DNA of 64,000 bases from Oscillospiraceae bacterium. Lineage in GTDB: Bacteria; Bacillota; Clostridia; Oscillospirales; Acutalibacteraceae. Within the stretch, counting starts at the first letter, position 1. Each line of letters begins with the position of its first letter. The translations under genes and the position numbers were made by a program. Below the pieces are notes generated by a model. The model made no database searches and was not told the origin of the DNA. It saw only the letters and a program-made list of their open reading frames with translations. The DNA is taken from positions 85,360-149,359 of the forward strand of contig SVOC01000004.1 in NCBI GenBank assembly GCA_015066625.1. The letters run 5' to 3'. This document shows, piece after piece, positions 34,471 through 42,811 of this stretch.

Positions 34471-35358
34471 ATGAGCAAGAAATTAATGGCAGCAATCAGC
34501 ATGATTCTCGTGTTTTCATTCCTTTTTGTTTTCGCAGGTTGTGATTCAACCGGCGGCGAGGAAGAAACCACCACAACAATCAACGTTAAAACTCCCCTTC
34601 CCACAGATATCACAACATCTGTTGACGAAGAAAGCCAGGTTATCACAGACACAACCTATTCACCTGAAGCTCTTGCGGCAAACACAGCAACCATTTTTGA
34701 ATATTTTAACCTTCATGTAAACGAACTTAAAGGCGTTAAGGCAAAGGTTGATATGAGCCAGGATAAGAGCATCGGCAAGGTTAAGGATGCAGAAGGCAAC
34801 GACCTTGCAATGAGCGAGAACGCTTATGTAAACTCAGCAATCACAAGCCTTGACAGCTATATGCTCCACAATGACGGTGCAACAGCCGAATACGGCGATG
34901 ACCTTGTTCCCTTCCTTCCCGTTAAGGGCGCTGCTTATGTTAGCGCAATCACACTTGACGAAGTTGAAAGCGCAACCTGCGTTGACGACGGCACACAGAG
35001 AACAATCACCGTTACTCTCAAAAACACTCCCAACCTTCCCGCAACTCTTGAAAAGGCTTACGATATGGGCAATGTTGCCGATGTTATGGCAGAGTTCAAG
35101 AAGGCTGACAAGTATCTTTCGGTTGCAGAGCCTACCCTTACATATAAGGATTGCCAGATTATCATTATTGCCAATGTTGAAACCGACGAAGTTCACACCA
35201 TCAAGTATGTAAAGAACATCGATGTTGCAACAGAGGTTACGGGTCTCGGTTCAATCGAGGCAATGGGCACAGTTCCCGTTCAGTTCCGTTACAGCAACAC
35301 AGTAACATATACTCTGGACAGAACAGCTCCCGAAATGGAAACAGCAGTTGCTGAATAA
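34471..35358 (+). CDS. Lipoprotein, paralogue of the one at 7400
   Basis: 295 residues. Signal peptide with lipobox VFAGCDS (Cys24), followed by a Thr-rich linker, then a globular domain. It shares layout with the protein at 7400: early Phe-Asn-x-x-x-Asn/Glu-like helix, the central strand with S-[AF]-[ST]-C-x-D-[DG]-G, and late VxYxDxxI-type strand. AAAGGAG precedes the ATG. Function unknown; a surface role follows from the lipobox. Confidence 0.87.
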   Translation: MSKKLMAAISMILVFSFLFVFAGCDSTGGEEETTTTINVKTPLPTDITTSVDEESQVITDTTYSPEALAANTATIFEYFNLHVNELKGVKAKVDMSQDKSIGKVKDAEGNDLAMSENAYVNSAITSLDSYMLHNDGATAEYGDDLVPFLPVKGAAYVSAITLDEVESATCVDDGTQRTITVTLKNTPNLPATLEKAYDMGNVADVMAEFKKADKYLSVAEPTLTYKDCQIIIIANVETDEVHTIKYVKNIDVATEVTGLGSIEAMGTVPVQFRYSNTVTYTLDRTAPEMETAVAE

Positions 35359-35373
35359 TAATTGAAAACAGTT

Positions 35374-35404
35374 AACCCCCGTCAACTGACGGGGGTTGAT
35401 TTTT
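35374..35404. terminator. Bidirectional terminator
   Basis: AACCCCCGTCA with TGACGGGGGTT, nearly closed loop, then TTTTT on the plus strand. Lies between the lipoprotein and the convergent GH4 gene. Confidence 0.9.
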
Positions 35405-35405
35405 G

Positions 35406-36728
35406 TTATTGATAATCTTTCATGTATTCGCCATGGGCTTCGATGAGTTCGTCAACCATTGCCTTGATGTCGTCAATGGAAAGCTCGGCGGCGGTGTGGG
35501 GTTCAAGCATGGCTGCCATATAGATATCCTCACGCTTCTTTGTGACTGCTGCCTGAATTGTAAGAAGCTGAGCGTTGATATTGGTCATATTCATTGCCGC
35601 AAGCTGAACGGGAAGCCTGCCTACGTGGCAGGGATGAATGCCTTTGCCGTCAATAAGGCAGGGCACTTCAACGCAGGCATCTGCAGGAAGGTTATCGATA
35701 AGACCTGTATTCAGCACGTTACCGCCGATTTTATAGGGATTGCCCGTAACGATTGACTCCATAATGTAGGAAGCATATTCACCCGAACGCTCGTGGGTAA
35801 TCTGACCGTTATCGAGAATTCTTTCCTTCTCAGCCTTCCAGCCTGCAATCTGGTTTACACAGCGTCTGGGATATTCGTCAAGAGGGATGTTATATCTTTC
35901 AATAAGTTCGGGATATTTTGATTTGATGTAGAAGCAGTTGTATTCGGCATTGTGCTCACTGGATTCGGTGCAGTAGTAGCCGAAATTTTTTATGTATTCA
36001 AATCTTACCATATCGCTGTGCTTTTCGGTTGCATTCTTTTCAGCAGCACGGCGGCGGATTTCGGGGTAAAGGTCGTTGCCGTCCTTATCCTCAACCTCAA
36101 GAAGCCAGCCCATATGGTTGATACCTGCAATAAGCTCTTTTCTGCCTTCAAGCTTATCTTCCATACCGAGATGATTGAGCAAATCCCTTGTGCAGCTCTG
36201 AACACTGTGGCAAAGACCGATTGTTTTAATCTTTGTGTATCTCTGCATATAGCCCGTAAGAATAGCCATGGGGTTTGTGTAGTTAAGGAACCATGCATCG
36301 GGGCAGACCTCTTCCATATCGTCGGCAAAATCCTTGAGCACGGGGATTGTACGCAGACCTCTCATAATGCCGCCGATGCCCAAAGTGTCGGCAATTGTCT
36401 GGCGCAGACCGTATTTCTTCGGAACTTCAAAGTCGATGATTGTGCAGGGGTCATAAAGACCCACCTGAATGGCGTTAACAACAAAGGTTGCACCTCTGAG
36501 AGCATCCTTTCTGTTTTCAACGCCGCAGTATTTTTCGATTTTTGCTCTGCCTTCGTTGACGTTTTTGTTCATTGCGGAGAGAATGATGTAGCTGTCTTCA
36601 AGGCGTTCCTCGTCAATGTCATAAAGAGCGATAACGCTTTCGCGCAGGGCGGGTGTGCACATACAGTCACCCAGAACATTTCGCGCAAAAACGGTGCTGC
36701 CTGCACCCATAAAAGTAATTTTAACCAT
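35406..36728 (-). CDS. Glycoside hydrolase family 4 (alpha-galactosidase, MelA-like)
   Basis: 440 residues. GH4 enzymes use NAD+ and Mn2+ and cleave glycosides by oxidation at C3 and elimination. N-terminal Rossmann loop MGAGSTVFARN, acidic end of strand 2 (ALYDIDEERL), NYTNPMAI, the Mn-binding GLCHSVQ (Cys and His) and GINHMGWLL are all present. CHSVQ is the version found in alpha-galactosidases of the family, rather than alpha-glucosidases. Cytoplasmic. Has its own promoter with a palindromic operator candidate. Confidence 0.93.
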   Translation of the reverse strand: MVKITFMGAGSTVFARNVLGDCMCTPALRESVIALYDIDEERLEDSYIILSAMNKNVNEGRAKIEKYCGVENRKDALRGATFVVNAIQVGLYDPCTIIDFEVPKKYGLRQTIADTLGIGGIMRGLRTIPVLKDFADDMEEVCPDAWFLNYTNPMAILTGYMQRYTKIKTIGLCHSVQSCTRDLLNHLGMEDKLEGRKELIAGINHMGWLLEVEDKDGNDLYPEIRRRAAEKNATEKHSDMVRFEYIKNFGYYCTESSEHNAEYNCFYIKSKYPELIERYNIPLDEYPRRCVNQIAGWKAEKERILDNGQITHERSGEYASYIMESIVTGNPYKIGGNVLNTGLIDNLPADACVEVPCLIDGKGIHPCHVGRLPVQLAAMNMTNINAQLLTIQAAVTKKREDIYMAAMLEPHTAAELSIDDIKAMVDELIEAHGEYMKDYQ

Positions 36729-36758
36729 AACAAATCTCCTTTTGGAATTTATAGCTTT

Positions 36759-36787
36759 AATATATCACATCGTTAAAGCTTTTACAA
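36759..36787 (-). promoter_or_regulatory. GH4 promoter with a palindromic operator candidate
   Basis: On the minus strand TTGTAA (36782-36787), 17 bases, TATATT (36759-36764) with TG one base upstream. The near-palindrome GTTAAAGCTTTTAC (36772-36785) covers most of the -35 box and would suit a LacI/GalR-type or CcpA repressor. Confidence 0.65.
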
Positions 36788-36799
36788 TAGTGAAAACAA

Positions 36800-36832
36800 A
36801 AAAATAACGGGTGTGCAAAAAGCACACCCGTT
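36800..36832 (-). terminator. Terminator after the efp unit
   Basis: AACGGGTGTGC with GCACACCCGTT around AAAAA; on the minus strand followed by ATTTTTTT. Confidence 0.93.
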
Positions 36833-36844
36833 TGCTGTCTTTAA

Positions 36845-37270
36845 TTATTCGTCGCAATCCTCGCAGCCGCAATCGCAATCATAGTCAATCTCAAATTCGA
36901 GAAGCTCGTTGCAGTTGGGGCAGTTGATGCTGCCTTCTTCAAGGATATCACCGTCAACGCAGATAACCTCGCCGCAACTGGGGCATTCAACGTCGTAATA
37001 TTCTTCCTCGTCTTCGTCGCAACAATCATCGCAGCAGCAATCGTCAAGGTCTTCATAAACGAAGCCTTCAAGCTCGTCAAGGTCCTCGTCAACAGCGTCA
37101 AGCTGCTCGCTGATGAGGTCAAGGCCGTCTTCAAGATCGCTTACTGAGAGTGCGATGTCGTCAAGAACATCAATCATAGCCTTAATGAGCTTTGCTTCGG
37201 GCTTGCTTTCATCAAGTGCAAGACCTTCTGCAAGACCTTTAAGGTATGCAACCTTTTCAGTAACAGTCAT
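36845..37270 (-). CDS. CD1247-N-domain acidic zinc-ribbon protein
   Basis: 141 residues, very acidic. The N-terminal helical part (MTVTEKVAYLKGLAEGLALDESKPEAKLI) is the CD1247 N-terminal domain. A Cys/Asp-rich patch (CCCDDCCDEDEEE), a zinc ribbon CPSCGEV...CPNCNELL, and a Cys-rich acidic tail (CDCGCEDCDE) follow. Function is not known. It is regularly found beside efp in Clostridia, as here, 24 bases downstream. Confidence 0.88.
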   Translation of the reverse strand: MTVTEKVAYLKGLAEGLALDESKPEAKLIKAMIDVLDDIALSVSDLEDGLDLISEQLDAVDEDLDELEGFVYEDLDDCCCDDCCDEDEEEYYDVECPSCGEVICVDGDILEEGSINCPNCNELLEFEIDYDCDCGCEDCDE

Positions 37271-37294
37271 TTTTGTTTCCTCCGTTAAATATAA

Positions 37295-37852
37295 TTATGC
37301 ACGGCTGAGATATTCGCCTGTGCGAGTGTCAACAACAATCATTTCGCCCTCGTCGATGAACAGGGGAACCTTAACCTCTGCGCCTGTTTCAAGAGTAGCG
37401 GGCTTTGTTGCGTTGGTTGCAGTGTTGCCTGCGAAGCCGGGGTCAGTCTTTGTTACCTGAAGAGTAACTGAGTTGGGGGGCTCTACGCCGAAAACGCTGC
37501 CCTTGTATGAAAGAACGCGGCAGGTTTCATTTTCCTTAACAAACTTGAAGTTTTCGGGAAGAGTGTCTGCACCGATGGGAACCATGTCGTAGGTTTCGGG
37601 GTCCATGAAGTAGTAAAGGCCGCCGTCCTCGTATGAATATTCCATTTCCTTACGCTCGATGTAAGCGGTGGGGAACTTGTCGGTGGGGTTGAAAGTACGC
37701 TCAACAACTGCGCCGCCGATAACGTTTCTGATCTTTGTTCTTACGAAAGCTGCGCCTTTGCCGGGCTTAACGTGCTGGAATTCGATAATCTGATAGACCT
37801 GACCTTCCATTTCGAAGGTTACGCCGTTTCTGAAATCGCCTGCTGATACCAT
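37295..37852 (-). CDS. efp: Elongation factor P
   Basis: 185 residues, three-domain EF-P that rescues ribosomes stalled at consecutive prolines. The loop HVKPGKGAAF carries Lys32, the usual modification site. No epmA/epmB genes are nearby; Bacillota often use 5-aminopentanol or unmodified forms. It has its own promoter, lies after pepP on the same strand, and shares its transcript with the CD1247-N-type gene. Confidence 0.98.
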   Translation of the reverse strand: MVSAGDFRNGVTFEMEGQVYQIIEFQHVKPGKGAAFVRTKIRNVIGGAVVERTFNPTDKFPTAYIERKEMEYSYEDGGLYYFMDPETYDMVPIGADTLPENFKFVKENETCRVLSYKGSVFGVEPPNSVTLQVTKTDPGFAGNTATNATKPATLETGAEVKVPLFIDEGEMIVVDTRTGEYLSRA

Positions 37853-37887
37853 AAGTTATTTCTCCTTATATATATGTTTTCGCAATT

Positions 37888-37916
37888 ATTTTATACTATT
37901 CACTTATATTTTTCAA
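37888..37916 (-). promoter_or_regulatory. efp promoter
   Basis: On the minus strand TTGAAA (37911-37916), 17 bases, TAAAAT (37888-37893), about 35 bases before the start codon. Confidence 0.7.
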
Positions 37917-37943
37917 GTCTTTTTTGTGAATTATCTGCCAGCT

Positions 37944-38999
37944 TTAAAGAATTATAAGATTTTTCGGGGATTTTGTAAGGTTTTCAAAGCCGTTTTCGGT
38001 TATAAATGCCATATCTTCGATGCGCACACCGAATTCATCGGGCAGATAAATGCCCGGCTCAACGGTCACAATATCGCCGGCTTTGAGAATTGCATCGCTT
38101 TTGGGTGAAAGTCTGGGTGCTTCGTGAATTTCAATTCCCACACCGTGACCGGTGCCGTGGCCGAAATATTCGCCGTAGCCTGCATTTCTGATAATATCTC
38201 TTGCGGCGGCATCCGCATCAAAGCAGGAAACACCTGCTTTGAGGGTTTCAAGGCTTTTAAGCTGTGCATCAAGCACGGTTTTGTAAATTTCTGCCTGCTT
38301 TGAGGATACTTCACCCACTGCAACTGTGCGTGTCATATCGCTGTGATATCCGTCAACAACCGCACCGAAATCCATGGTTATGAAATCGCCTTTTTCGATT
38401 TTTTTGTCGCAGGGTACACCGTGGGGCATTGAAGAATTTTTACCGCTGACCGCAATGGTTTCAAAAGAAACGCACTCTGCACCGTTTTTCAGCATAAAAA
38501 AGTCCAGTTCAAGGGCAATTTCACGCTCCGTAACGCCGATTTTTATGAAATCGAGAATACGGTCAAAGGCTTTTTCCGCAATTGACTGAGCTTTGAGAAT
38601 TTTATTCTTTTCATCCTCTGTCTTTATTCGTCGGAGAGCATCAATTGCGCTGTCTGCATTGCCTGCAATACAGGTACAGGGTGAAATTTTTTTGATTTTT
38701 TCAAAATCGGAAACACTAAGGCGCTGTGCCTCGGTGTAAAGTGCGTTGATACCGAATTTAGCGATGTATTCGGGAAGTTGCTGCGAAAGAGAGGTGAGCA
38801 AAACAGACTCACAGACGGCAATCTGCTTCTGTGCCGCTTCAATATATCGGCTGTCAACAAGAAAAACCGCTTCGTTTTTCGTGATAAGCAGGTAGCCGTC
38901 GGATGAAGCAAAGCCCGTAAGCCAACGTCTGTTTTCGGGGGATGCAATCAGATATGAACCGCCGTTTTCAAGGGATAGCTGAAGATTTTTTATATTCAT
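37944..38999 (-). CDS. pepP: Xaa-Pro aminopeptidase (M24B)
   Basis: 351 residues. Removes N-terminal residues preceding proline. N-terminal creatinase-like domain, then the pita-bread fold with all five metal ligands: Asp in MDFGAVVDGYHSDMTRT (two Asp), His in HGTGHGVGIEIHE, Glu in TVEPGIY and Glu in RIEDMAF. It starts two bases after the nadE stop and precedes efp, a common clostridial order. Confidence 0.95.
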   Translation of the reverse strand: MNIKNLQLSLENGGSYLIASPENRRWLTGFASSDGYLLITKNEAVFLVDSRYIEAAQKQIAVCESVLLTSLSQQLPEYIAKFGINALYTEAQRLSVSDFEKIKKISPCTCIAGNADSAIDALRRIKTEDEKNKILKAQSIAEKAFDRILDFIKIGVTEREIALELDFFMLKNGAECVSFETIAVSGKNSSMPHGVPCDKKIEKGDFITMDFGAVVDGYHSDMTRTVAVGEVSSKQAEIYKTVLDAQLKSLETLKAGVSCFDADAAARDIIRNAGYGEYFGHGTGHGVGIEIHEAPRLSPKSDAILKAGDIVTVEPGIYLPDEFGVRIEDMAFITENGFENLTKSPKNLIIL

Positions 39000-39001
39000 T
39001 T

Positions 39002-39736
39002 TTATACCTCTTCGGGATTGAACATAGGCATAAGCTGCAATTTGAAAAGATTTGCCTTGTGCTTTCTGTCAATAAGCTCTTTCTTTTCGGGGTCGTCGAT
39101 TTTGCCTGTGCGGATATAAACATCAAGCTCCGCATAGGTGAAACCCAGATTTTCTTCGTCGGTTTTACCGCAAAGACCGTCAATGGGAACTTTTTCAACC
39201 AAATCATAAGGCAGCCCCAGAAGATGCCCGATTTCCTTTACCTCCGTAACGGTCAGGTTGCACATGGGCGAAAAATCTCCCGCCGCATCGCCGTAGCGTG
39301 TGGAATAGCCTACCCAATCTTCGGAAAGGTTGCAGGTGTTCACAACTCTGCCGTTAAGCGACTGGCTGACCGCATAAAGGGTGCTCATTCTGATACGGGG
39401 AGGAAGATTGACCTTTGACTGCTCAGAAAGAGGCAAATCCTCGGGGAATGCGCCGAGAATACCGTCAATAGCCGCCTTTACATTGATTTCATAGTGCCTG
39501 ATTCCCAGATGATTCACAAGCTTGTAAGCGGCATCGATATCGTGCTGCACGCCCTGAGGCATAAGCACGCCGATAACTCTGTCCTTGCCCAGTGCCTCAA
39601 CGCAGAGAGCCGCCGCAACAGAGCTGTCCTTACCGCCTGAAATGCCGATTACGGCATTGCAGCCCTTGCCGTTTTCTTCAAAAAAATTTCTTATCCATTC
39701 AACACATTGGTTTTTGACTTTGGGTGCGTCAAACAT
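39002..39736 (-). CDS. nadE: NAD+ synthetase, ammonia-dependent
   Basis: 244 residues from the ATG at 39736 behind AAGGTGA; longer in-frame starts run into cysK. Converts deamido-NAD to NAD with ATP. SGGKDS pyrophosphatase loop at residues 33-38, NLSEDWVGYSTRYGDAAGDF and DGLCGKTDEENLG are diagnostic. The glutaminase domain of the larger form is absent, so ammonia is used directly. Confidence 0.95.
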   Translation of the reverse strand: MFDAPKVKNQCVEWIRNFFEENGKGCNAVIGISGGKDSSVAAALCVEALGKDRVIGVLMPQGVQHDIDAAYKLVNHLGIRHYEINVKAAIDGILGAFPEDLPLSEQSKVNLPPRIRMSTLYAVSQSLNGRVVNTCNLSEDWVGYSTRYGDAAGDFSPMCNLTVTEVKEIGHLLGLPYDLVEKVPIDGLCGKTDEENLGFTYAELDVYIRTGKIDDPEKKELIDRKHKANLFKLQLMPMFNPEEV

Positions 39737-39755
39737 ATTATCACCTTCATAAATT

Positions 39756-40682
39756 TTACTCAAACATAGGCGTGGAAAGGTATCTTTCACCGCCGTCGGG
39801 AAGAAGTACAACGATTTTTTTGTCTGCATTTTCGGGTCTTTTTGCAATTTCCGTTGCGGCGTGAAGTGCCGCACCCGATGAAATTCCGATAAGAATACCC
39901 TCGGTTTTAACCGTCAGCCTTGCGGCGGCATATGCCTGCTCTGTTGTGACGGTTATTATTTCATCATAAATACCTGTATCGAGCACTTTGGGGATAAAGC
40001 CTGCGCCGATGCCCTGCAAGCCGTGAGCACCTGCTTTGCCCCGGGAAAGGAAAGGCGAGTCCTCAGGCTCAACCGCAATGATTTTTACATCGGGATTTTT
40101 TTCTTTAAGATATCTGCCCGTGCCTGTTATTGTGCCTCCCGTGCCTACACCTGCAACAAAAATATCAACCTTGCCGTCGGTGTCATCCCATATTTCGGGG
40201 CCCGTCGTTTTATAGTGTGCGTCGGCATTTGACGGATTATCAAACTGAGCGGGAATAAAACTGCCTTCAATCTGTGCAGCAAGCTCATTCGCTTTTTCGA
40301 TAGCGCCTGCCATACCCTTTGAGCCTTCGGTCAGCACAAGCTCCGCACCGTAGGCGGCAAGAAGCTTTCTGCGTTCAAGGCTCATTGTTTCGGGCATTGT
40401 GATTATGACTTTCAGACCCATCTGCGCCGCAACCGAGGCAATGCCTATGCCTGTATTTCCGCTTGTGGGTTCGATAATAACCGAATTTTCATTTATTTTA
40501 CCCTCTGCCATGGCGGAATGCAGCATTTCAAAGCCCACTCTGTCTTTTGAACTGCCTGCGGGGTTTCTGTATTCAAGCTTTGCAAGGATTTCAGCCGTTG
40601 CATCTGCCGCTTCTGCGTATGCCGAAAACCTGACAAGAGGAGTTTTGCCGATGGTTTCGGCTGCATTGTTGTATATTTTCAA
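39756..40682 (-). CDS. cysK: Cysteine synthase (O-acetylserine sulfhydrylase)
   Basis: 308 residues from a TTG start behind GAGG. PLP enzyme forming cysteine from O-acetylserine and sulfide. Lys46 in NPAGSSKDR binds PLP; PTSGNTGIG, GTGGTITGTG and SSGAAL are the cofactor and phosphate loops. First gene of the run cysK-nadE-pepP. No CymR-type operator is evident. Confidence 0.96.
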   Translation of the reverse strand: MKIYNNAAETIGKTPLVRFSAYAEAADATAEILAKLEYRNPAGSSKDRVGFEMLHSAMAEGKINENSVIIEPTSGNTGIGIASVAAQMGLKVIITMPETMSLERRKLLAAYGAELVLTEGSKGMAGAIEKANELAAQIEGSFIPAQFDNPSNADAHYKTTGPEIWDDTDGKVDIFVAGVGTGGTITGTGRYLKEKNPDVKIIAVEPEDSPFLSRGKAGAHGLQGIGAGFIPKVLDTGIYDEIITVTTEQAYAAARLTVKTEGILIGISSGAALHAATEIAKRPENADKKIVVLLPDGGERYLSTPMFE

Positions 40683-40704
40683 AATATCGCCTCATTTCAT
40701 TTTG

Positions 40705-40733
40705 ATTATATCAATCGCCGTTAGTTCCGTCAA
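40705..40733 (-). promoter_or_regulatory. cysK promoter with extended -10
   Basis: On the minus strand TTGACG (40728-40733), 17 bases, TATAAT (40705-40710), preceded by TGA (TTGATATAAT). Confidence 0.85.
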
Positions 40734-40750
40734 GTTTATACTTTTTGGAA

Positions 40751-40800
40751 CAGTGAATAATGAAAAGTGAATAGTTAAGGAAGGGCTTCGCCCTTACCCG
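40751..40800. repeat. AGTGAAAAGT-type half element (family B, copy 3)
   Basis: CAGTGAATAATGAAAAGTG-like end matching the right end (inverted) of the full copies, joined to the hairpin AAGGGCTTCGCCCTT and ACCCGTT. No second end is present. The hairpin plus tail recurs exactly at 43886-43908. Confidence 0.75.
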
Positions 40801-40892
40801 TTTATATCATATATCGTTTCAAAAAGTATTCTTTTGTTTATTTTGACTAAATTTTACCCTTCAAAATTTACATCCGTAATTTTTATTTTTTC

Positions 40893-40920
40893 TTGATTTA
40901 CTGTGATAAAGTATTATAAT
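40893..40920 (+). promoter_or_regulatory. Promoter of the oxidoreductase operon
   Basis: TTGATT (40893-40898), 16 bases, TATAAT (40915-40920). No operator palindrome was recognised. Confidence 0.75.
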
Positions 40921-40971
40921 AAAGGTGAATGGGCGGAATTTTCCGCAATCTGATTTTAAGGAGAAATCAAA

Positions 40972-42063
40972 ATGGCTGAAAAAGTAAGAATTGGTATTAT
41001 CGGATGCGGCGGCATCGCAAACGGAAAGCACCTTCGTGCAATCTCAAACATCGATTTTCTTGAACCCGTTGCATTCTGCGACATTATTGAAGAAAGAGCA
41101 ATTGAAACCGCAAAGAAGTACGGTTCGGCAGATGCCAAGGTTTACACCGACTATAAAGAGCTTCTGAAGGATGACAGCATTGTTGCCGTTCACGTTTGTA
41201 CCCCCAACAAATCCCACAGCTTCATCACCATTGACGCACTTGAAGCGGGCAAGCACGTTCTTTGCGAAAAGCCCATGGCTAAAACATATGCAGAGGCAAA
41301 GGCTATGTATGAAGCTTCGGTAAGAACCGGCAAGGTTCTTTCAATCGGCTATCAGTCACGCTGGAGAGGCGATTCTCTCTACCTCAAAGAGTGTTGTGAA
41401 AATGACGAATTCGGCGAAATCTACTATGCAAGAGCACTTGCTCTGCGCAGACGCGCCGTTCCCACCTGGGGTGTATTCCTTAACGAAGAAGAGCAGGGCG
41501 GCGGTCCCCTTATTGATATCGGTACTCACGCACTTGACCTTACTCTCTGGATGATGAATAACTACAAGCCCAAGATGGTTGTAGGCACAACTTTCAAGAA
41601 GCTTGGCGACCAGAAGAGAACAGCAAACGCATGGGGCGACTGGGATCCCGAAAAGTATACTGTTGAAGATTCGGCATTCGGTTTTGTTGTTATGGAAAAC
41701 GGAGCAACAATCAGTGTTGAATCGGCATGGGCGCTCAACATTGCAGACCCCTGTGAAGCATCAACACTTATTGCAGGCGTTAAGGGCGGCGCAGATATGC
41801 TTGGTGACGACCTTCGTATAAACTACGTAAAGAACGGCAGACAGGTTATTGAAACCCCCAACTTCGATGCAGGCGGCGTTGCATTCTATGACGGTGCAAG
41901 CGATAAGCCCGAAGAGCTTGAATGCCGCGCATTCTACGATGCAGTGCTTAACGGTGCAGAGCTTCGCACAAAGCCCGAACAGGCTATGGTTGTTACACAG
42001 ATTCTTGAAGCTATCTATGAATCTGCAAAGACAGGTAAGCCCGTATATATCAATAACGACTGA
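40972..42063 (+). CDS. Gfo/Idh/MocA-family oxidoreductase (first of two)
   Basis: 363 residues. N-terminal Rossmann fold IGIIGCGGIANGKHL and the EKPMAKTYAEA motif (catalytic Lys), then the larger alpha/beta domain with GGPLIDIGTHALDL holding the catalytic-face His. These NAD(P) enzymes oxidise or reduce a sugar hydroxyl, often at C3. With the other genes of this operon it probably catalyses the first oxidation of a glycoside or the last reduction of the released keto-sugar. Substrate unknown. AAGGAG precedes the ATG. Confidence 0.92.
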   Translation: MAEKVRIGIIGCGGIANGKHLRAISNIDFLEPVAFCDIIEERAIETAKKYGSADAKVYTDYKELLKDDSIVAVHVCTPNKSHSFITIDALEAGKHVLCEKPMAKTYAEAKAMYEASVRTGKVLSIGYQSRWRGDSLYLKECCENDEFGEIYYARALALRRRAVPTWGVFLNEEEQGGGPLIDIGTHALDLTLWMMNNYKPKMVVGTTFKKLGDQKRTANAWGDWDPEKYTVEDSAFGFVVMENGATISVESAWALNIADPCEASTLIAGVKGGADMLGDDLRINYVKNGRQVIETPNFDAGGVAFYDGASDKPEELECRAFYDAVLNGAELRTKPEQAMVVTQILEAIYESAKTGKPVYINND

Positions 42064-42074
42064 GGAGATACACA

Positions 42075-42800
42075 ATGAAAATAGCTGTTCAGGTTTATTC
42101 CGTAAGAGAACATATAAACGATACCGAAACCTTGCTTGCTGCCCTTGAAGAAATCAAGAAAATCGGTTATGACGGCGTTGAGTTTGCAGGCTTTTTCAAT
42201 ACCGATGCCGCAACAATCCGTGCAAAGCTTGATGAGCTTGGCCTTGTTGCAGTGGGCTGTCATATGGGTCTGGGTGATTTTGAAGAGGATAAGCTTGCGG
42301 AAACAATTGAATTCGTTCACACACTGGGCGCAGATGCGGCAGGAGTAGGCGGTGCACCTCACAGCACCGATGAAGAAGCTGAAAATACAGGCAAGGTTCT
42401 GGGCAATGCCGAAAAATACGCAATGGATAAATACGGTATGAAGGTTTACTACCATAACCACTGCGAAGAATTCAGACCCACCGAAAGCGGCAAACTTCCC
42501 ATTGATATCATAGGTGACCTCTGCTCCCTTGAAATCGACACATACTGGAGCTTCCACGCAGGTGAGGATAACTATAAGCTTCTCACCGAAAAGAAGGATG
42601 ATATTGTTCTTCTTCACGTCAAGGACGGTATTGACGGCAAGCCTATGGCATTGGGCGAAGGCAATAATGACCTTGCGACGGTTGTTAAAGCTGCAAAGGA
42701 TATCGGTATGGAATGGCTTGTTGTTGAAAACGATGACCCCGTACCCACAGGCTTTGAAGATATCACAAGAAGCCTTGCATACTTAAAGAGCATAATCTAA
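42075..42800 (+). CDS. Sugar phosphate isomerase/epimerase-like TIM barrel (AP-endonuclease-2 superfamily), short form
   Basis: 241 residues, TIM barrel of the xylose-isomerase-like superfamily. MKIAVQVYSVREHI at the first strand, GVEFAGFF at the second, VYYHNHCEEF (His metal or base), LEIDTYW and LLHVKDG at later strands, and VVENDD at the end give the usual metal-site residues. Relatives include 3-keto-glycoside lyases and sugar epimerases. It starts 11 bases after the oxidoreductase. Confidence 0.85.
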   Translation: MKIAVQVYSVREHINDTETLLAALEEIKKIGYDGVEFAGFFNTDAATIRAKLDELGLVAVGCHMGLGDFEEDKLAETIEFVHTLGADAAGVGGAPHSTDEEAENTGKVLGNAEKYAMDKYGMKVYYHNHCEEFRPTESGKLPIDIIGDLCSLEIDTYWSFHAGEDNYKLLTEKKDDIVLLHVKDGIDGKPMALGEGNNDLATVVKAAKDIGMEWLVVENDDPVPTGFEDITRSLAYLKSII

Positions 42801-42811
42801 GGAGAAAACAT

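Noticed and set aside
35952..36776. Plus-strand open frame of 274 codons opposite the GH4 gene
   Set aside because: Antisense shadow; GH4 has complete motifs and a good start.
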